Below, piece by piece: positions 1-13,726 of a stretch of DNA of 64,000 bases. The first letter of the stretch is position 1. Each line of letters begins with the position of its first letter. The translations under genes and the position numbers were made by a program. The stretch lies in contig NC_044572.1 of the NCBI RefSeq assembly GCF_901933205.1, positions 35,681,501-35,745,500 on the forward strand, written 5' to 3'. The notes under the pieces were generated by a model. That model saw only the letters and a list, made by a program, of their open reading frames with translations, made no database searches and was not told the origin of the DNA. The DNA comes from Camarhynchus parvulus (taxonomy: Eukaryota; Chordata; Aves; Passeriformes; Thraupidae).

Positions 1-248
1 GATGCGGCACACTGGTCAGCACTTTGCTCACTCTGAGTTGGAGTACTGCATCCATCAGTGCTGTCTATTTTCTCGCCATCCGGTGAAGCATGATCCTCGG
101 GGTAATTTGAAACATTTTTATTATCTCTTGATTGCACAGAGTTGTTACTGGCAGGTGTCAGGGAGGCGCTGACAAGGCAGTTCTTTTGGGAATGGTACTG
201 AGGTATAATTCCAACAAATTTCAAGCCTTGACTTGCAGCATCTTGAAT
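1..248 (-). CDS. RFTN1: RFTN1 (raftlin) coding exon, residues 148-229, cut off by the window edge
   Basis: This is the fourth coding exon of raftlin, read on the minus strand from 248 towards 1 and continuing outside the window. The acceptor is a TTGTAG at 254-249, and the exon opens in phase 0 with ATT CAA GAT. The translation begins IQDAASQGLKFVGIIPQYHS, which closely matches the conserved block after the FIKK motif in known raftlins. After about 22 residues it becomes a low-complexity stretch rich in Ser, Asn, Asp and Glu, with no membrane segment or known domain. This fits the variable, probably disordered linker of raftlin. All 248 bases are open in this frame, giving 82 codons plus two bases. 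Identity is very secure. The 3' end of the exon is not visible. Confidence 0.96.
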   Translation of the reverse strand, partial: MQDAASQGLKFVGIIPQYHSQKNCLVSASLTPASNNSVQSRDNKNVSNYPEDHASPDGEKIDSTDGCSTPTQSEQSADQCAA

Positions 249-2733
249 CTACAAGTTGAAGAAGATTAGATTTTTAACTGTCAAGCTGTCTTAGCTAAAT
301 AGAAACACAGAAAATAACACCCTTTAAGGCAACCAGCATGTCATTTTGCTACTTTTGTCCACTACCACTAGAAATTGTCATGTTGCATTTATATAAAAAG
401 GTACATTCTAAAGAAACAGGATGAAAAGTTGCCCAAACCATTTGATATAATGTGAAGGGAGGAGGGAGGAAAAAAGAGAAAATACCCACATATTTCTTCA
501 CAAGAGACAAATCTAATTTATAATAAAATACTAGAAGTGGTATTTCTTACAAAAATATTTTTGTATTGATCATAAGAAATCAGAGATATTATTATATCTT
601 CCGCTGTATTAGGTGTGTGATTATGACATTTATGCAAGGAAAAGCTTATTAGTTCTATAACAACAGTTGTTGTTTGTCCTATTTTGGATTGAGATACAAA
701 TGGCAAACTTTCACATAACGAGCGCATAAAAGCAAAGCTATTTTAATACAGCACTTTGGGGAAGATACAGAACTCAGAATAGAAAAAGGCATTGTGACAT
801 GAGCTCAGAAGGAAAAAAAGGAAACTAAAAGGCTCTATCATTAATCCTTTAACCTTCAGGTAAAGAAGGAAAATTAAGGAATCAGATCACGAAAGATCCT
901 AAGAAAAAAAACCATTGGGCTAGTAGTAAGGACAATCAGATAAAGGCAGCATTAGCTAACAAAGGTTTGAGATGAAGCAGAAATAGAAATCTCTTTCAGG
1001 CAGATTCTGCACTATGGAGTCATCAGCCTCACACTCCTCAAACCCAGGAAAAGTGTGAGTGCGAGACAGATTTCTGTGAAAACATATGAGTGTCTACTGC
1101 TTCATTTATCAAAATCATTCACCAAAATGAAAAGGCTTCCATTTAATGTACACTCTTCACACAATGTAAAGTCTAAATACACATCAATCTTTCAAAAATA
1201 AATGCCTTGAGAATGGAAAAATAATTTCACTTTGTCTGCATAACACAATTCCAAAGAGTTAAAGTGTCTAAATTCTTTGCCTATGCTCGAGTTAGCATGA
1301 AGTTAGGAAAAACAGTTCAGTGGGACTTTTTTCAGTAGCAAGTGAAAAGGAAGAATTTTGTATCTTTTTCAAATTTAAGAGGAAGCTCAGTTCTGCATCT
1401 TCTCTACATGCCTTTTTTTTTTTTTAATGAATCATTTACTTCCTGGTAACATGTTGCTGCTCCGAGCAACACAAACCTGCAGACGATGCCTAATCAACAA
1501 GAACTTCCTCTTTCAAACCACTATTGCATTTTCCATGTTAAATTAACTCCTCATTTCATGATCACAGGAATTTAAACAGAGGCCTCCAGGAAACAAGGCA
1601 ATGGTCTTCACAGGTGTTTAGCCTGGGAAACATGGGATGCTGACTTAAGTAAAGCTCATTTCTAAACAGGACAATAAAAATACCATTAGCAGTATCCTGG
1701 CGAAAGGGGTATCTGTCTACAAAGAAAGTGAGCTTCTACTTTGCTCAGGAAGGTTCAACTGAGTATCAGTGACAGATGCATTTATAATGTGCTCAATGGT
1801 CCAGACTCTCCATTGTAACTGGATTAATACTTTTTTATATAGTTAGTGATAGAGTTACACATTCATTTCATCTCTTATCGCTCATGTACAGACACAACAC
1901 TACATTTGTTTAGTAGGTTGCAGGGCAGCTAATTATAGAAATCTAACTAGTATGCAACTGTTAGAGAGTTTGAGGACAGGACATATGTGGTAATATTACT
2001 GCTCCTGGTCAAAAGAATGCTTGTCAATCTACATCAGACTCCCACGCTGTGATAGGGAGGAGAAAGAACAGCTTTCACAGATACTGTAGCAATGTTTTTA
2101 CAGTCTCAGCTTACTCAAAAAAAATTGTGATTGTTCTAAGGAGCACCTGAAGCTGAGGTGCTTCTTTTGAGGCTCTTGTTCTCAAAATAGAAACGTGAGG
2201 AACTGAAAACCAAGTTGCAGTCTTACCTGTACTGGCCAAACAGCTTAGCAGGGAAGTTGGAAAAAAGACTTTGTATCTTCAAGGCCCTTTCTCAACAAAG
2301 TTAATACTGTAATTAATTACTGTTAATACTGTAATACTGTACAATACAGAACACAAAATCTTATTTAAACATATCTTTCAAAATTTCCCAACGACATATG
2401 GCAGAACCAAGCATCTCATTATTCTCAAGAAAGCAAATGTAGCAGGAAATGCTACATCAAAAGTGTGATGCAAACTGCAGAACAGGAAAGTGATGTATCA
2501 GCAGACACAGTCTCTCCTTTCAACTTCTCACAAAACCATGAAGAAGCTAGCTTTCATCAGAAAGTGTAAAGGCTGAACACATTCAAACTACACAGGCAAT
2601 TTGTTTTTCAGAATCCTGCTGAGGGCTTAAATATTAAGAAATTTTAGTTGCCTTCACATCCAGACTGAATCATGCCATCCAGTAGAATCACATTTTCTGT
2701 TTCCTGTATTTCAAAGATTGAATATATGCACTT

Positions 2734-2785
2734 AAAAAAAAAAAAAAACAACTAATCCAACTGACCAAACAAACAAACAAACAAA
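2734..2785. repeat. Poly-A run and (CAAA)n simple repeat
   Basis: A run of about 15 A (2734-2748) is followed after 17 bases by about five CAAA units (2766-2785). It could be the tail of an old retroposed copy, but I see no recognisable body beside it. Confidence 0.8.
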
Positions 2786-5700
2786 AGAGCCCCACAAAAC
2801 CAAACCCAGACCTCAGCAACTGGAGAGGCTGTGCCCAGGAGTTACACAGGACGGGACTGTTTCTGTAAGCCACCTGCATGTTTTGGGCCCCCCTGCAGCA
2901 TCCTGTGCTGGAGCACACAGACAGTTATGTCTGTCACAGCCTTCTGGGAAAATATCTCAGCAGATGCAGTGCTGGGAATCAGAAAGAAGGCAAAGAATGG
3001 GAGAAAGAAGGGGTAAAGCTGAAGTGAATGGGAAGAACGTGATGCTAGTTGGACAGAGTCACCCAAGACATGTTCCAGATCAGATAAATAACATAATTAC
3101 TTGTCTTTATGTGCCAGTGTAGAGCACTAACAAAGGTCTGTTACACTGCATTGTATGACTAAATGAAAGGAAAAAACATAAAAACAACTACATCTCTACC
3201 ACTTTTCAGATCAGATAAAAATCTAAATTTAGAATGCCCTTATGCTAGGAGATCAACACTAACTTCAACTATTTTATGACAATTTTTATACCTTGAATAT
3301 ACAATATACTTTTGCCCTTTACATCTTGGGAAATTTTGAAAAGGGAAATTCCAACAAAATTTTTTAAAAAATAATTCTTTGCTTCTTTCCCCAGATGGGA
3401 ACAGAAACATTTTCATTGCCTCAAAGTGCTGCTTGGATGATATTAACCACAAACACAAGACCAGATCTCCATCACAAAAGACGTTATTGTTCAACCACAG
3501 AAGCAGAACTTAACTCATTTATTTCAATCTGGATAAACCCCCAAGTGGGTACATCCAAATTCATTTGCAACTGGCTTGCAACAAATTGGATTTATGGCCA
3601 TTTAAAAATAGAATCTGCTTAAAGAAGGGGTGAAATTTCATGTGTACAGAGGGCCAAGGCAGTTTAACAATTTAATGTCATCCCTATAATTTGCTTGATT
3701 AGAAACCTGGCATTTTCCCCAAGGGGAAAAAAATGACAGATTTAGCCCTCGCTGTCTGAGAAATAAATATCAAATTTCCCACGAACTTTAGCAGGAATAG
3801 GAACAAGCACCGTGTCCAATCCTGATGTCACTACCTTAATTGAATTTTAGCTGGGGCACTTGTGTTAACATTCTTAACATTTGGTGTTATTGTTTATTTC
3901 AGAAGTGCCTGACCGCTATTTTATACTGCATTTGGAAGAAAAGCAGCCATCAGCAGCACAAAGCAGTGTCACTAAACATTACGTTGATGTAGCAATTTAT
4001 GTCCCATCTTTTTAAATATTTCTGGTTCTCTTGAAGGCTCCCTACCCTAATTAGAAAATGGCTGACAGTCTAAATTAAAGATCTGTAAAACCACACCTGG
4101 CAACAGCATGGCTGAATGATGAAATCCTCTTTCCTGGAAAGTACCTGTTTTACTCTGTAGCTCTCACAGTCATGTGAGAACCCATGTTCAAAAGCTATTT
4201 TGAACAGCCACATACAGGTTCTCTTTTCAAATTTATTCTGAATAAAAACACTTGGCAAGTCCATTGTACAGCCCACAAAATGCTTATGATTCTGTGTTTC
4301 TTGCTCCATTGTCAGCTCCATAATAATCTCCTATTGACAGCGAGCATGATGGTACCCTTATAAATATGGAAACTCAAGGATATAGATCCCATGCTGAACA
4401 GAATCATACACTTTTGTCAGCTTCAGCAATTGCTTACAAGGAGATGCTGATAACATCCCCATGGGACAGCACACAGAAAATCAAACACTTCCAGCAAGCT
4501 CAGGGTAGTATTCCACCAAAATCAATAAAAATGTGAAACAACACACAGCAATTTAATAGTGAGGATCTCTCCCAGACAAGAATTTCAAACAATTTAGTAA
4601 GTGTTAGGAATTTTTCTTAACTCTTTAAGGCCAGGAGCTGGACATTTTTGAGATGTGTCCAGAGAAAAAGTAGTTTTACTAATGTCATCAAGGCACTTGA
4701 GCTTACAGCAGTCCTAAACGGTCTCAAGGCTTACACTTTCTAAAGACCTGGGAAAAAACACCTTCAAGACTTAGGTACTGAACATTTCATTAGTAGGTTT
4801 GCTAGATGGTTCATTATATAACAAGGTACTGAAAGAATTTTGCAGAAACCCAGAAACAATTTATGAAGAACACACATATCAAAAATGCTCTTAGAGAAAG
4901 GTCATTTTCCAGGAGCAAGGAACTGATTTTCTGATGGTCACATTCATTTAGTTAGCTTTGCTGTGAACTTCAGGAAAGACTGCTACTTAATCCTACTGAT
5001 GGCCAAACATATGGCCTTGGAAACAATAGCTGGTTAATTTTGCTCAGAGCTGTCTATTTAAACCAAGTATGAACTGTCTCAGTCAGTAAAAGAAATGTCT
5101 TGTCTGTCTGTCTATTTAGTTGTTGTTTTTAAAAGAACAATGTTAAAGGCATTAGGTGTCATAATGTGCACCAGAAACTAGATCAGTGCATTTCTCTACC
5201 TTCTTCTTAGGATTCAAGCAAATCTCCTTTGGAAACAGACAGCAGCAGAGATCCTCATGCAAAAAACACGATCTTGTGGTTTGAGGAGAATGCTGTGTAC
5301 TGCATGCCAGGAGATGGAACTGGAAAAGTATGCTCAAGACTACAGTCTTCCAAATCTGTCCTCCTTCATTAATATTTAGTAGAACATGTTTCATCATAAA
5401 CACTGCACATTCCCCTTCTAGTTTGCTCATTTATGGAAACAGATGTTTAAAATTAAGACAGGCTTTTAGTCTGCCCCTTATATTTGCCATAGGTCTCACA
5501 TGCTCCTTCCTTAGAAGACAGGAACAGTCATCAAGAGTTTACTGTTTATTTTAAAACCAACTAAGCTTAGTTTTAAAGGAGGACTTAGTTCTTCTATATG
5601 ACTCAAAACTTTTGAAACTTTGGTACTTTTGCATCTCTAATAACATATTACAAAAAAAAATTCTGCTAATCAAATGCTAAGCAAAGCATCAACTGCTCAT

Positions 5701-8700
5701 AGTTTTTCTACCCTATTACTCTGGTCTGTTTCACTGCTTGCAGATTTCCAAACCATGCAACCTTTCTGACTAGAATGCTCCTTTGTTTAAGCCTGTACTT
5801 CCCATGCATTTTTAACCTTTTCCAGTTTACATATTCACCAAATTTTGTATTTGACTCCACATTCATATACATAGAAGCAAATATAAATGTGGCTTTTAGA
5901 GAGTGAAATCCCAGTCTAGATTCAAGTTTTCAAATTATCAAGTATTTTCACAGTCAATTACATCAAAATAGGCCATGAAGGATAAAACATTGGAGGAATG
6001 CCTTGGAAAATGCTGCCATAATCCCAAACCATTGATCTGCCATTTTAATATCTCACTGCAATTGTGGCAGAGGCACAAGAACTAGAACAAAAACAAGATA
6101 GAGAACAAGGCACGGAACAGGGCAATAAAGGAAGCTTTGCAGTTTTACAACATGTTCCTTGGTAGCAGCATCTGCAGAAGGAACTGAAGGCCACAAACAG
6201 CACAGGGAGAAGAAATGTACTGAAGCGAGGAGCTACTGCAACTTACTGCTGTGCTGAAAGAAACAGAAGGTGGGATCTTAAGGCAGTGCTGCAGGAGATA
6301 CTAAATTACAGCAAACTACACATCTCCTGCTACTCGAGCCAAGAAAGGGGTGAGATTAACAACTTGGAATTCCTCTCTGGCTCGCATTGTATTCACTCCT
6401 GAGAGCAATATAGAACAATATAACCACGCTACACACACAGTGCAGCACGGTGCAAGTACACTTGCTCCTTTCAACATATTTCATTAGATGACAGGTCTTG
6501 AAACCAGTCTCATCCTCTGTGGTCCTGGATGTGTTGATTCTTCTCAATCCTCACCTTTTAGCACCTGTTCCTTCACTGAAGGCAAAGAGTGAACATTGCT
6601 GGCCACATGCTACAAAGATTCAGTGAGTGTGGTATTTGTCCAAAAGCCACATAATATAACTGCACGCTCCCACCCTTCCCCTAACTTGGAAAAGAAGTCT
6701 TGAAATTATTCACATAATTTAGGATTTATTCCCCACAATTTGTTTTAGACTTGGGAACAACAGCTAGAGAGCAGCCAGCTATGCTCACTCAACCTAAATA
6801 TTTAATATTCACTTTAAAAATAAGTCTGTAGAAATTCTGTCCCCAAGCTCTTGCTGTAGAGACCTGGCATTTTCAAAATGCAGACCATGTTCTGTGCAGG
6901 AATCTTTAGTGAGTAACTCCTACACTAACTGGTGAACATAAGCAAGGGGAAAATATAGATTTACAGAGGTGTGTAGTTGATTGTTGTAGCTAAAAACCAT
7001 TTTAGTAACTGGCGATAATGTGATTCAATGTTGAGTGATTTTAGTCCGTCTCTGTTCTAGGCAGTGAAAACAAACAAAAAAAAAAAAGGTTCAGCGGTAT
7101 TTTAAAAAGTAGGAATTCAGTCTCAAACTTACAGGCTTTACATTTACTTTGCAGGGAATACTACTTTTATTTTTATATCAACTGAAGAGTGTTTCTTTAA
7201 AATCACATTGTTTCATCAAGCCATCTGTTACTTGTAGCCAAAATTACAATTTGAACAATTTGCTGGTAATTTATTTTAGCACAGTATAAAACATTATCAT
7301 ATTTATTGTTATTTTAAAAGTTATTTTTTCCCACCAGACAGAAGTGGGATCATTAAAAATATCAAATACATACTTCATAATCTATTTTTATCTTGGGCAA
7401 GGGGATGACTTAAAAGCTGATGGGGGCAAAGGATTATAAAAGCACTACCAGGCTCCTGGGAGAGTCCTGAAAATAGTTTTGCAATGTCCATGGAAGATAT
7501 ATATCAACACCACTCCTACAGGGCTTAGTCAAAAGAACACAAGTTGAAAGAAGCTTAAGCAGGAACAGATGTTTCCCTTCACACCAGGCTGTTTAAAATA
7601 GAGTATATGCTATTTTTTACCATCTCTTGTTATATATACACTAAGAAAATGTTAACAAAATGCACTTTAATAAATATTATCACAGTAGATTACAAACAGC
7701 TGAACTATTGATGTTGAGTTTCAAGTTCCACTTCATGACCATATCTACAGCTAACATCCAAATACTTTTAAAAAAAATAGGGGCTCTGTTTGCACTGAAA
7801 ACATGCAGAAAACAAAGCTGTCAGCTAAGTGCTCAGCAATGGTTTTCATTACAATGCACTAAAGAAATAATATTGTATTGTTCTCTTGCAAATACCCTGG
7901 AGAGTGAAGGTTTTGTGGTGGGATTTTTTTAGGTTTGTCTTAAGGACAGAAATTATTTTAGATGAGATTGAAATCACATCTAGGTAAATAATCCTAGGTA
8001 ATAAACAAGACTCTAGAAGGGTCATTTTTTAGCCACAAAGATAAATCTGAACTGCTTATTTATTTGAAGAACAAACCTCTGAGCAGTATTAAAGACTCAA
8101 TTTTTCCCCCTTTTCTCTTTTACTGCCACCTGCTCTGACTGTACACCTTGCAGGAAACTTCTGAACAGACCAGCAAAAACATGTGTAAAATAAAGAATAA
8201 TGCTTAGGATTACAATAACCATCTAAGGGCCCCTGGTACCAACAAAGCAAACACAGACTTCACAGAAGAGAGCCCTGTAAGACCGCAGCATGTGAGTCAA
8301 GAAATCCACCAACACACCAGTGTTCCTATGAACCCATGAGCTGCATCTCTTTGTTCCTTCAAAAAAATAAATCTAAATTTAAAGATTAAGACATGAAGAA
8401 TAAGTAATGAAAGAGACAAGAATATGACAAATGTTGGAACAGCTATACGAACCCCAGCATTTTTATTATTCTGCTTATTATTATCAGTAAAAAAATTATA
8501 ATATCAATAATGTTTACATTAGTTACTTTCTAGGAAATTGCAGAGTTTTGTCTTCTCATTTCTCTGTCATGCTGTTAACCAAAAAAATTATAATATAAAT
8601 ACATATTATTAGGGAGACATTGATATGTTTCTCATCTTCCACATCCTCTTGCCATTTCCTAATTAGACGCTGAAGAGAGTTGAAAAACTCAGAAGCTGAG

Positions 8701-10471
8701 AGTTCAGAATCATTTCATATTGCTTTCATGCAAAACACAGATATGTGAAGCCCCTTGTTTTGATCACACAAAACAAATTTTCATTCTGATGTGAGTAAAT
8801 ATGTAGAAAATAAGTGAACCACTCCCCTGACTAGAAGCATTTATGGAAAAGATTTTAAAAGCTCTTAAATTTCCATAGGTATTTAGCTGTTATTTTAGAG
8901 GAGAAACCAAGGTCCTCCCAAATACTTCAAGCCTGCTTCTATCTTTCAACTTAAAAGAAGATGGAGAATTAACCTGTCTCTTAAGAGCAACACTAACACA
9001 AAAATTCTTCACCAATTAGAACTGTAACACTGATGACTCTCCAGAAAACAAAGCACATGAGCTAAGACAGCAGAATTCTGAAAACTCCAAAACAGCTATG
9101 GATCAATGGAACGGAAAAAAAAAATCAAAATATCAGAAAAGAAGGATCTCAATATTTTAATTAAATCACCAAAGTAGAGAAACATGCAGTGAGAGTGACC
9201 TGTAGTTTTTCAGGGGGTGTAGCAGTTCCTTATCCAGCCATTAAGCCAGTCTCCTGCCTGAGGCTCCCCCCAATGAAGAGAGGGCAGATAACAGCAGGGG
9301 GATCAAACTGCTCCAAGAATGTCTCGCCCCTCAGAAGCACACTGAATTCAACTACAGTTTAGCAATGCATATTAATTTCCAGAGCATAAACTAACACTTG
9401 AAACATTTTCATGGCATACCTCACACCAGTTTTACTCCTGGTAACGTTTACTTTTCCATAAAACTGTCTAGAGGTCTCAAATACAGCAACACAGGATGAG
9501 AGTTCTTCACACAAGTGTTAGTATTGTACAGCCTTTCTTTCCATATAGTGCAATTCTCTGCTCAACTTGCCTGTGTACCAGAGAGAGCTGGGGGTCACTC
9601 TAGATCAAGTACATGGGTGGCAGCATCCCTGCAATGTATTCTCTTGGCAGACTCATCCTTAGGGTCCCATTCACTTACGTCTGAGAGGTGCCATCGCTTC
9701 CATGGCCCAGCAATGCTAATACTAAGCAATAAAATAAATGTCAAGAAACTTACCAGCAAAGCCAATGTATCTGCAGGAGTCAAGATTATTTGTGGGGTGC
9801 TTTGGACTACAGAAGTTGTTCTGAGGATCAGTTAATGGAGTGACACGTTACTGGAAGCTTTGGAGCCTGTGGTAATGATCTGTACTCACTGAACTTAACC
9901 AAGACACAAGAGAGGGAACAGCAAATAGCAGATTTGACACACACTGTCTCATCCAGCAGATACCATGGCACAATAAGCATCACAAAGGTGTTTCACAATG
10001 GCAGTTCTGTTACAGTGGAATCAGTCCACTTCTGAAAATGCAGAATCAACTACTCATCTGTACTGCCTTAGGTTTGCTGGAAGAAGTTAGACTAATTTCT
10101 GAAGCAAGTAAGAACAGACCAGCAGGGAGAGATCCATGTCTAGCCAAAAACATGAAAGATGCCTGCATTTGGATTTCAGTTAAGCTGCACCACTTTTAAA
10201 CCATGGTCTTCTGTGCTTATCATGCTTCCTACTTCCACAGGGAGAAGAAATGTGAATCCTGCAATGGTATCACACTGAAAAAAGATACCATACAAGAATT
10301 CCCTCTGATGGTGCATTATTAAGGAGATAACCAAGGATCCAAAAACGTGGTTCCTAAATTTTAAGAAGTTAAAACTGGGGAGACATGGTACAGAAAGAAT
10401 CCTCCATTTCTTAACCTGTCACCAACATGGCAAAACGTGAACATAAGAGTAAAACCTTCTGCCTGTTACAG

Positions 10472-10521
10472 TTCTAGACATGTACCAGATTGTAGATTCT
10501 AGACATGTATCAGATTGATAT
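10472..10521. repeat. 25-bp tandem duplication, two copies
   Basis: The unit starting TTCTAGACATGTA at 10472 repeats from 10497 with only a few differences (ATGTACCAGATT against ATGTATCAGATT). It is a local tandem duplication with no apparent function. Confidence 0.8.
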
Positions 10522-13500
10522 AGAAAACAGAGGTCATGAGAAATATATTTAGCATTCATATATGATTGTGTGTCCAAAATAAATCTTTACTTGGGACATC
10601 AGCCTAGCTCCTCCTTCCCTTACTTGTCTCCCATAGACTCCAGAGAACACTCTCAGATGAAGAAATGATAACAGGATACACACAAACAAAAAGCAACTAA
10701 GGAAGTAATTAAAGGTTACCCTATTTGACATGAGACATAAGTCTAAATATTACAAAATATGGTATCTTAGAAGTAACATCTCTACTTTCAAGAATTTCAG
10801 AATGATCTGAGTCCCAGTGATCAAAGTTCAAAAGTTAGCTTTGCTTATTAAAAAGCAGGTGAGCAAATCTTTAATGTCTGTTTAGTCTGAGAGCAAAAGA
10901 CAGGAGTGTTAATACCAGTACAGCAGTACAATATATACACAACAGTTTAGTTACTCCTTTCATTGCCCACAAATTATGTATCAAAGACACCATGGGACTG
11001 TTTGAGCTCTTTAGGACAGGTTAAGTCACTCTAGATCCACATGAGTATCAAAGAACAAGCACAGCATGGTGATGGCGGCACGATTTTAAAATATAGGAAG
11101 AGTGTATTTTATGCAACATCATGTCCCCAATATTTAAATATTCCCTGTCTTGCCATAGACAGAAACCATGGCAGAAAAGCAGCAGAGACAATGGAGAACT
11201 GGAATAAAGTCCAGGAGCACAGAAAGATCTCAGCAACAGAACAAAGGTTTGACCAGAGAGTCTTCTTTGGCATTTCCTAAATGTTTTATAGTCAACATTG
11301 TACTGAGGCACTTTGTTTTGGTGAGCAAGAAGCATTCTCCAGGTGAAATAACCTCCTTGTTACACATTATATAGAGTTATAGAAGAAAAGCACATATTAC
11401 CTATTGTAAAATTGTATTGTGTTTGCAGAAGGAAGTAGTTAATATTCAATATCAAGTACAATTCCAATGCAACAAAAAGTCAATCCAGAAAACTTATTAA
11501 AATTGTGTGTTCAAACTCAAGGTAAGTCATACTTGCTCAGTAGTGCGCAATAAAATTAATAAAATTAATTTTCTTGGTGTATAGAAATTTTTTTTGTAAG
11601 CTCAGGGAGAAAATTTTGACTTCTTAGTCTGTTTTGAAAATATGGCTATTCTATTTGGTCTAGGGTTTTTTAAATACAGTAATTCGCAATACACTAAGAT
11701 ACTAAAACTGCTAAAAGGTTCTGTTATGAACAGCCTATGAAAAGAAAGGATTTCCCTATTCAATTAAAACATTCTATTAACTTCAATTGTATTCTACAGT
11801 TTGAGAAGAATTATAAGGCTGTTCGTTTTTTAAAGAAAGGAATTGCCTTCTCTAACAGCTTTTTGTTACTACTTTGTTCGAAGAACATCCTTTATTTTTC
11901 CATTTATTTTGTTTGTAAACATGATTTATATCTGGTTTATATGCCCTTAAAAGCAATGGATATTTTTGTTGCTCAGACAAATTAGTTAATATGACAATTA
12001 ATTCCTACTCCCAAACAAGTCTTGTTTCCTGAGTTAGATTTACATAAAAGTGTTGAGACTTTCACAATGTGCATAATCAGATACAGTGACACAGCATGCA
12101 CTTGACAGCAACAGCTTCAAAGAACTTCAAATTTCTCTACATCAAATAACATCTGAAGATGAGCGACATACTCAACCTACAGAGAAACTGTAAATATACA
12201 TTCTAGCTATTAAAATTTAAATTATTATCTTTCAAAAAGGGATCTTCATAACCCTATAATCAAATGGCTTCTATCAACAGAAACATTTCCATGTCTAGAA
12301 AAGCATTCTAAAGAGTCTCAGAATTGGATATTTATGGAAATAAGATGACTCCCGGACTGTCATTTTGTTTTCATGTTATCCATACTCTTTCTGAAGTTAC
12401 AAATGCAAAGACATTTTCTGTTTCAATGATGCACAATTTTGCTACCAGTTGTGACAGTTATGCCTATTTTTCTACTCTGACTCAAAGAACTGAAGAACAA
12501 AATCAAACATGTTGAAACTGGTACACAATAACTACACCAGTTTTTCCTAAGTATGAATATATTGAAATAATCCAAGATAACATCAGAATAGTAGTGTAAT
12601 GACACAGTTCGACCTGAAACAAAATTTGGGTTCACGTTTTTGAATGCTATTATACGTTCAGAAAACTTCAGTTTGTTCCGATACCAAAATCTATATATAT
12701 GTAAGTATCAGATAGTTATAGCTGCATTATTTTTAATCCAGTTCCTACAACTCACAGTAAAAATGGAAGATTGAAGATCAGTGCAGTCTGTCAAGCTGAG
12801 TCCCCATCAAGCTCGTAACGCCTGTGCTGTAGTTTATTCTTAAAATTTTCTTAACTATTATCACTGCAAATGGACTAAAGCTAGGGGAGCATCCTACTCA
12901 CACCCTGTGGCTAAATAAATACACTGCTCAGTGCTAGTTTATATAACATGCAACAAGACGCAACAGATGCTGCAGAATTTAAAACAACCACAATGTGAAT
13001 CTGTTTTCACTAAAATGGACATAACCTGCTAATTTCCAGTCTGGCAGAATATTATAGTGTCAAAAATAATTTTTAAAAGAAGGCAATAGGTAAAGAATTG
13101 CAGTGTTCTCTTCAAGTTCCCTAGTATATATTTAATACTTAATTGAAAGCAACAGTCTTCTGGTTCACAAAAGGATTTAGGTTACCAGTACCAACTCTAT
13201 CAAACACCATGTGATACTGAAACAAAATTAAATAATCTGGGGGTAAAAGGCCTTTTAGGTAAAGCACTATCCAATAGGATACCTGGACACTAAAACAGAA
13301 ACTATATATATTGTTTCAACATAAAATGTATATTGTAGGACCATCTTCCACATTGATATCATCTGTGAGAGGTCATTCTCTTGTGACACTACAAATAATT
13401 TTTTAATAATAATAGGCTCAAACTTATTTCTCTCAAGAAGTATAACTGCTGTTCAGATACTTTAAATTACAAAACAGCAAATTCTAGTACAGTATTTCAG

Positions 13501-13617
13501 GTGGTCCAAGTGATACATACCCCTACTGCCAAGCTGACAGAACTAGAAACAGTAATTATAGTGCAAATAAAAGCATACTGGGTTCTGGGGGGTTCTCCCC
13601 CTTTTCTTTTTACTCAC

Positions 13618-13726
13618 TTTCTTAATAAAATCAGGCATCTCCTTTTTCTCTGAAAGGTGGTTTAAAGAGGAGCAGCATTCTACCTCCAACACATATCCTT
13701 CACTATTGATGTCACCTTTTGAAGAC
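13618..13726 (-). CDS. RFTN1: RFTN1 (raftlin) coding exon, residues 112-147
   Basis: This 109-bp exon lies between an acceptor ending TTTAG at 13727 and a perfect GTGAGT donor at 13617. Its first base, G, completes the Arg codon split across the previous intron (AG|G). The next 36 codons read SSKGDINSEGYVLEVECCSS followed by LNHLSEKKEMPDFIKK. The motifs NEGY/NSEGY, CCSSL and PxFIKK are shared with mammalian raftlin at the same place, so both borders are fixed by frame and homology. The exon ends in phase 0 and joins directly to the exon at 248. It is too short to stand out as an open reading frame. It belongs to the globular N-terminal half of raftlin, for which I know no catalytic motif. Confidence 0.96.

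Larger units (their letters stand above)
249..13617 (-). other. RFTN1 intron 4
   Basis: This 13.4-kb intron runs from the GTGAGT donor at 13617 to the TTGTAG acceptor at 249. It is AT-rich. I see no conserved coding frame, no transposon I can name and no RNA gene. It contains a poly-A and CAAA simple repeat (2734-2785), a run of TAATACTGT-type repeats near 2300-2345, and a 25-bp tandem duplication (10472-10521). All open frames of 60-106 codons in it look like chance: their composition is not protein-like and they overlap on both strands. Confidence 0.9.
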
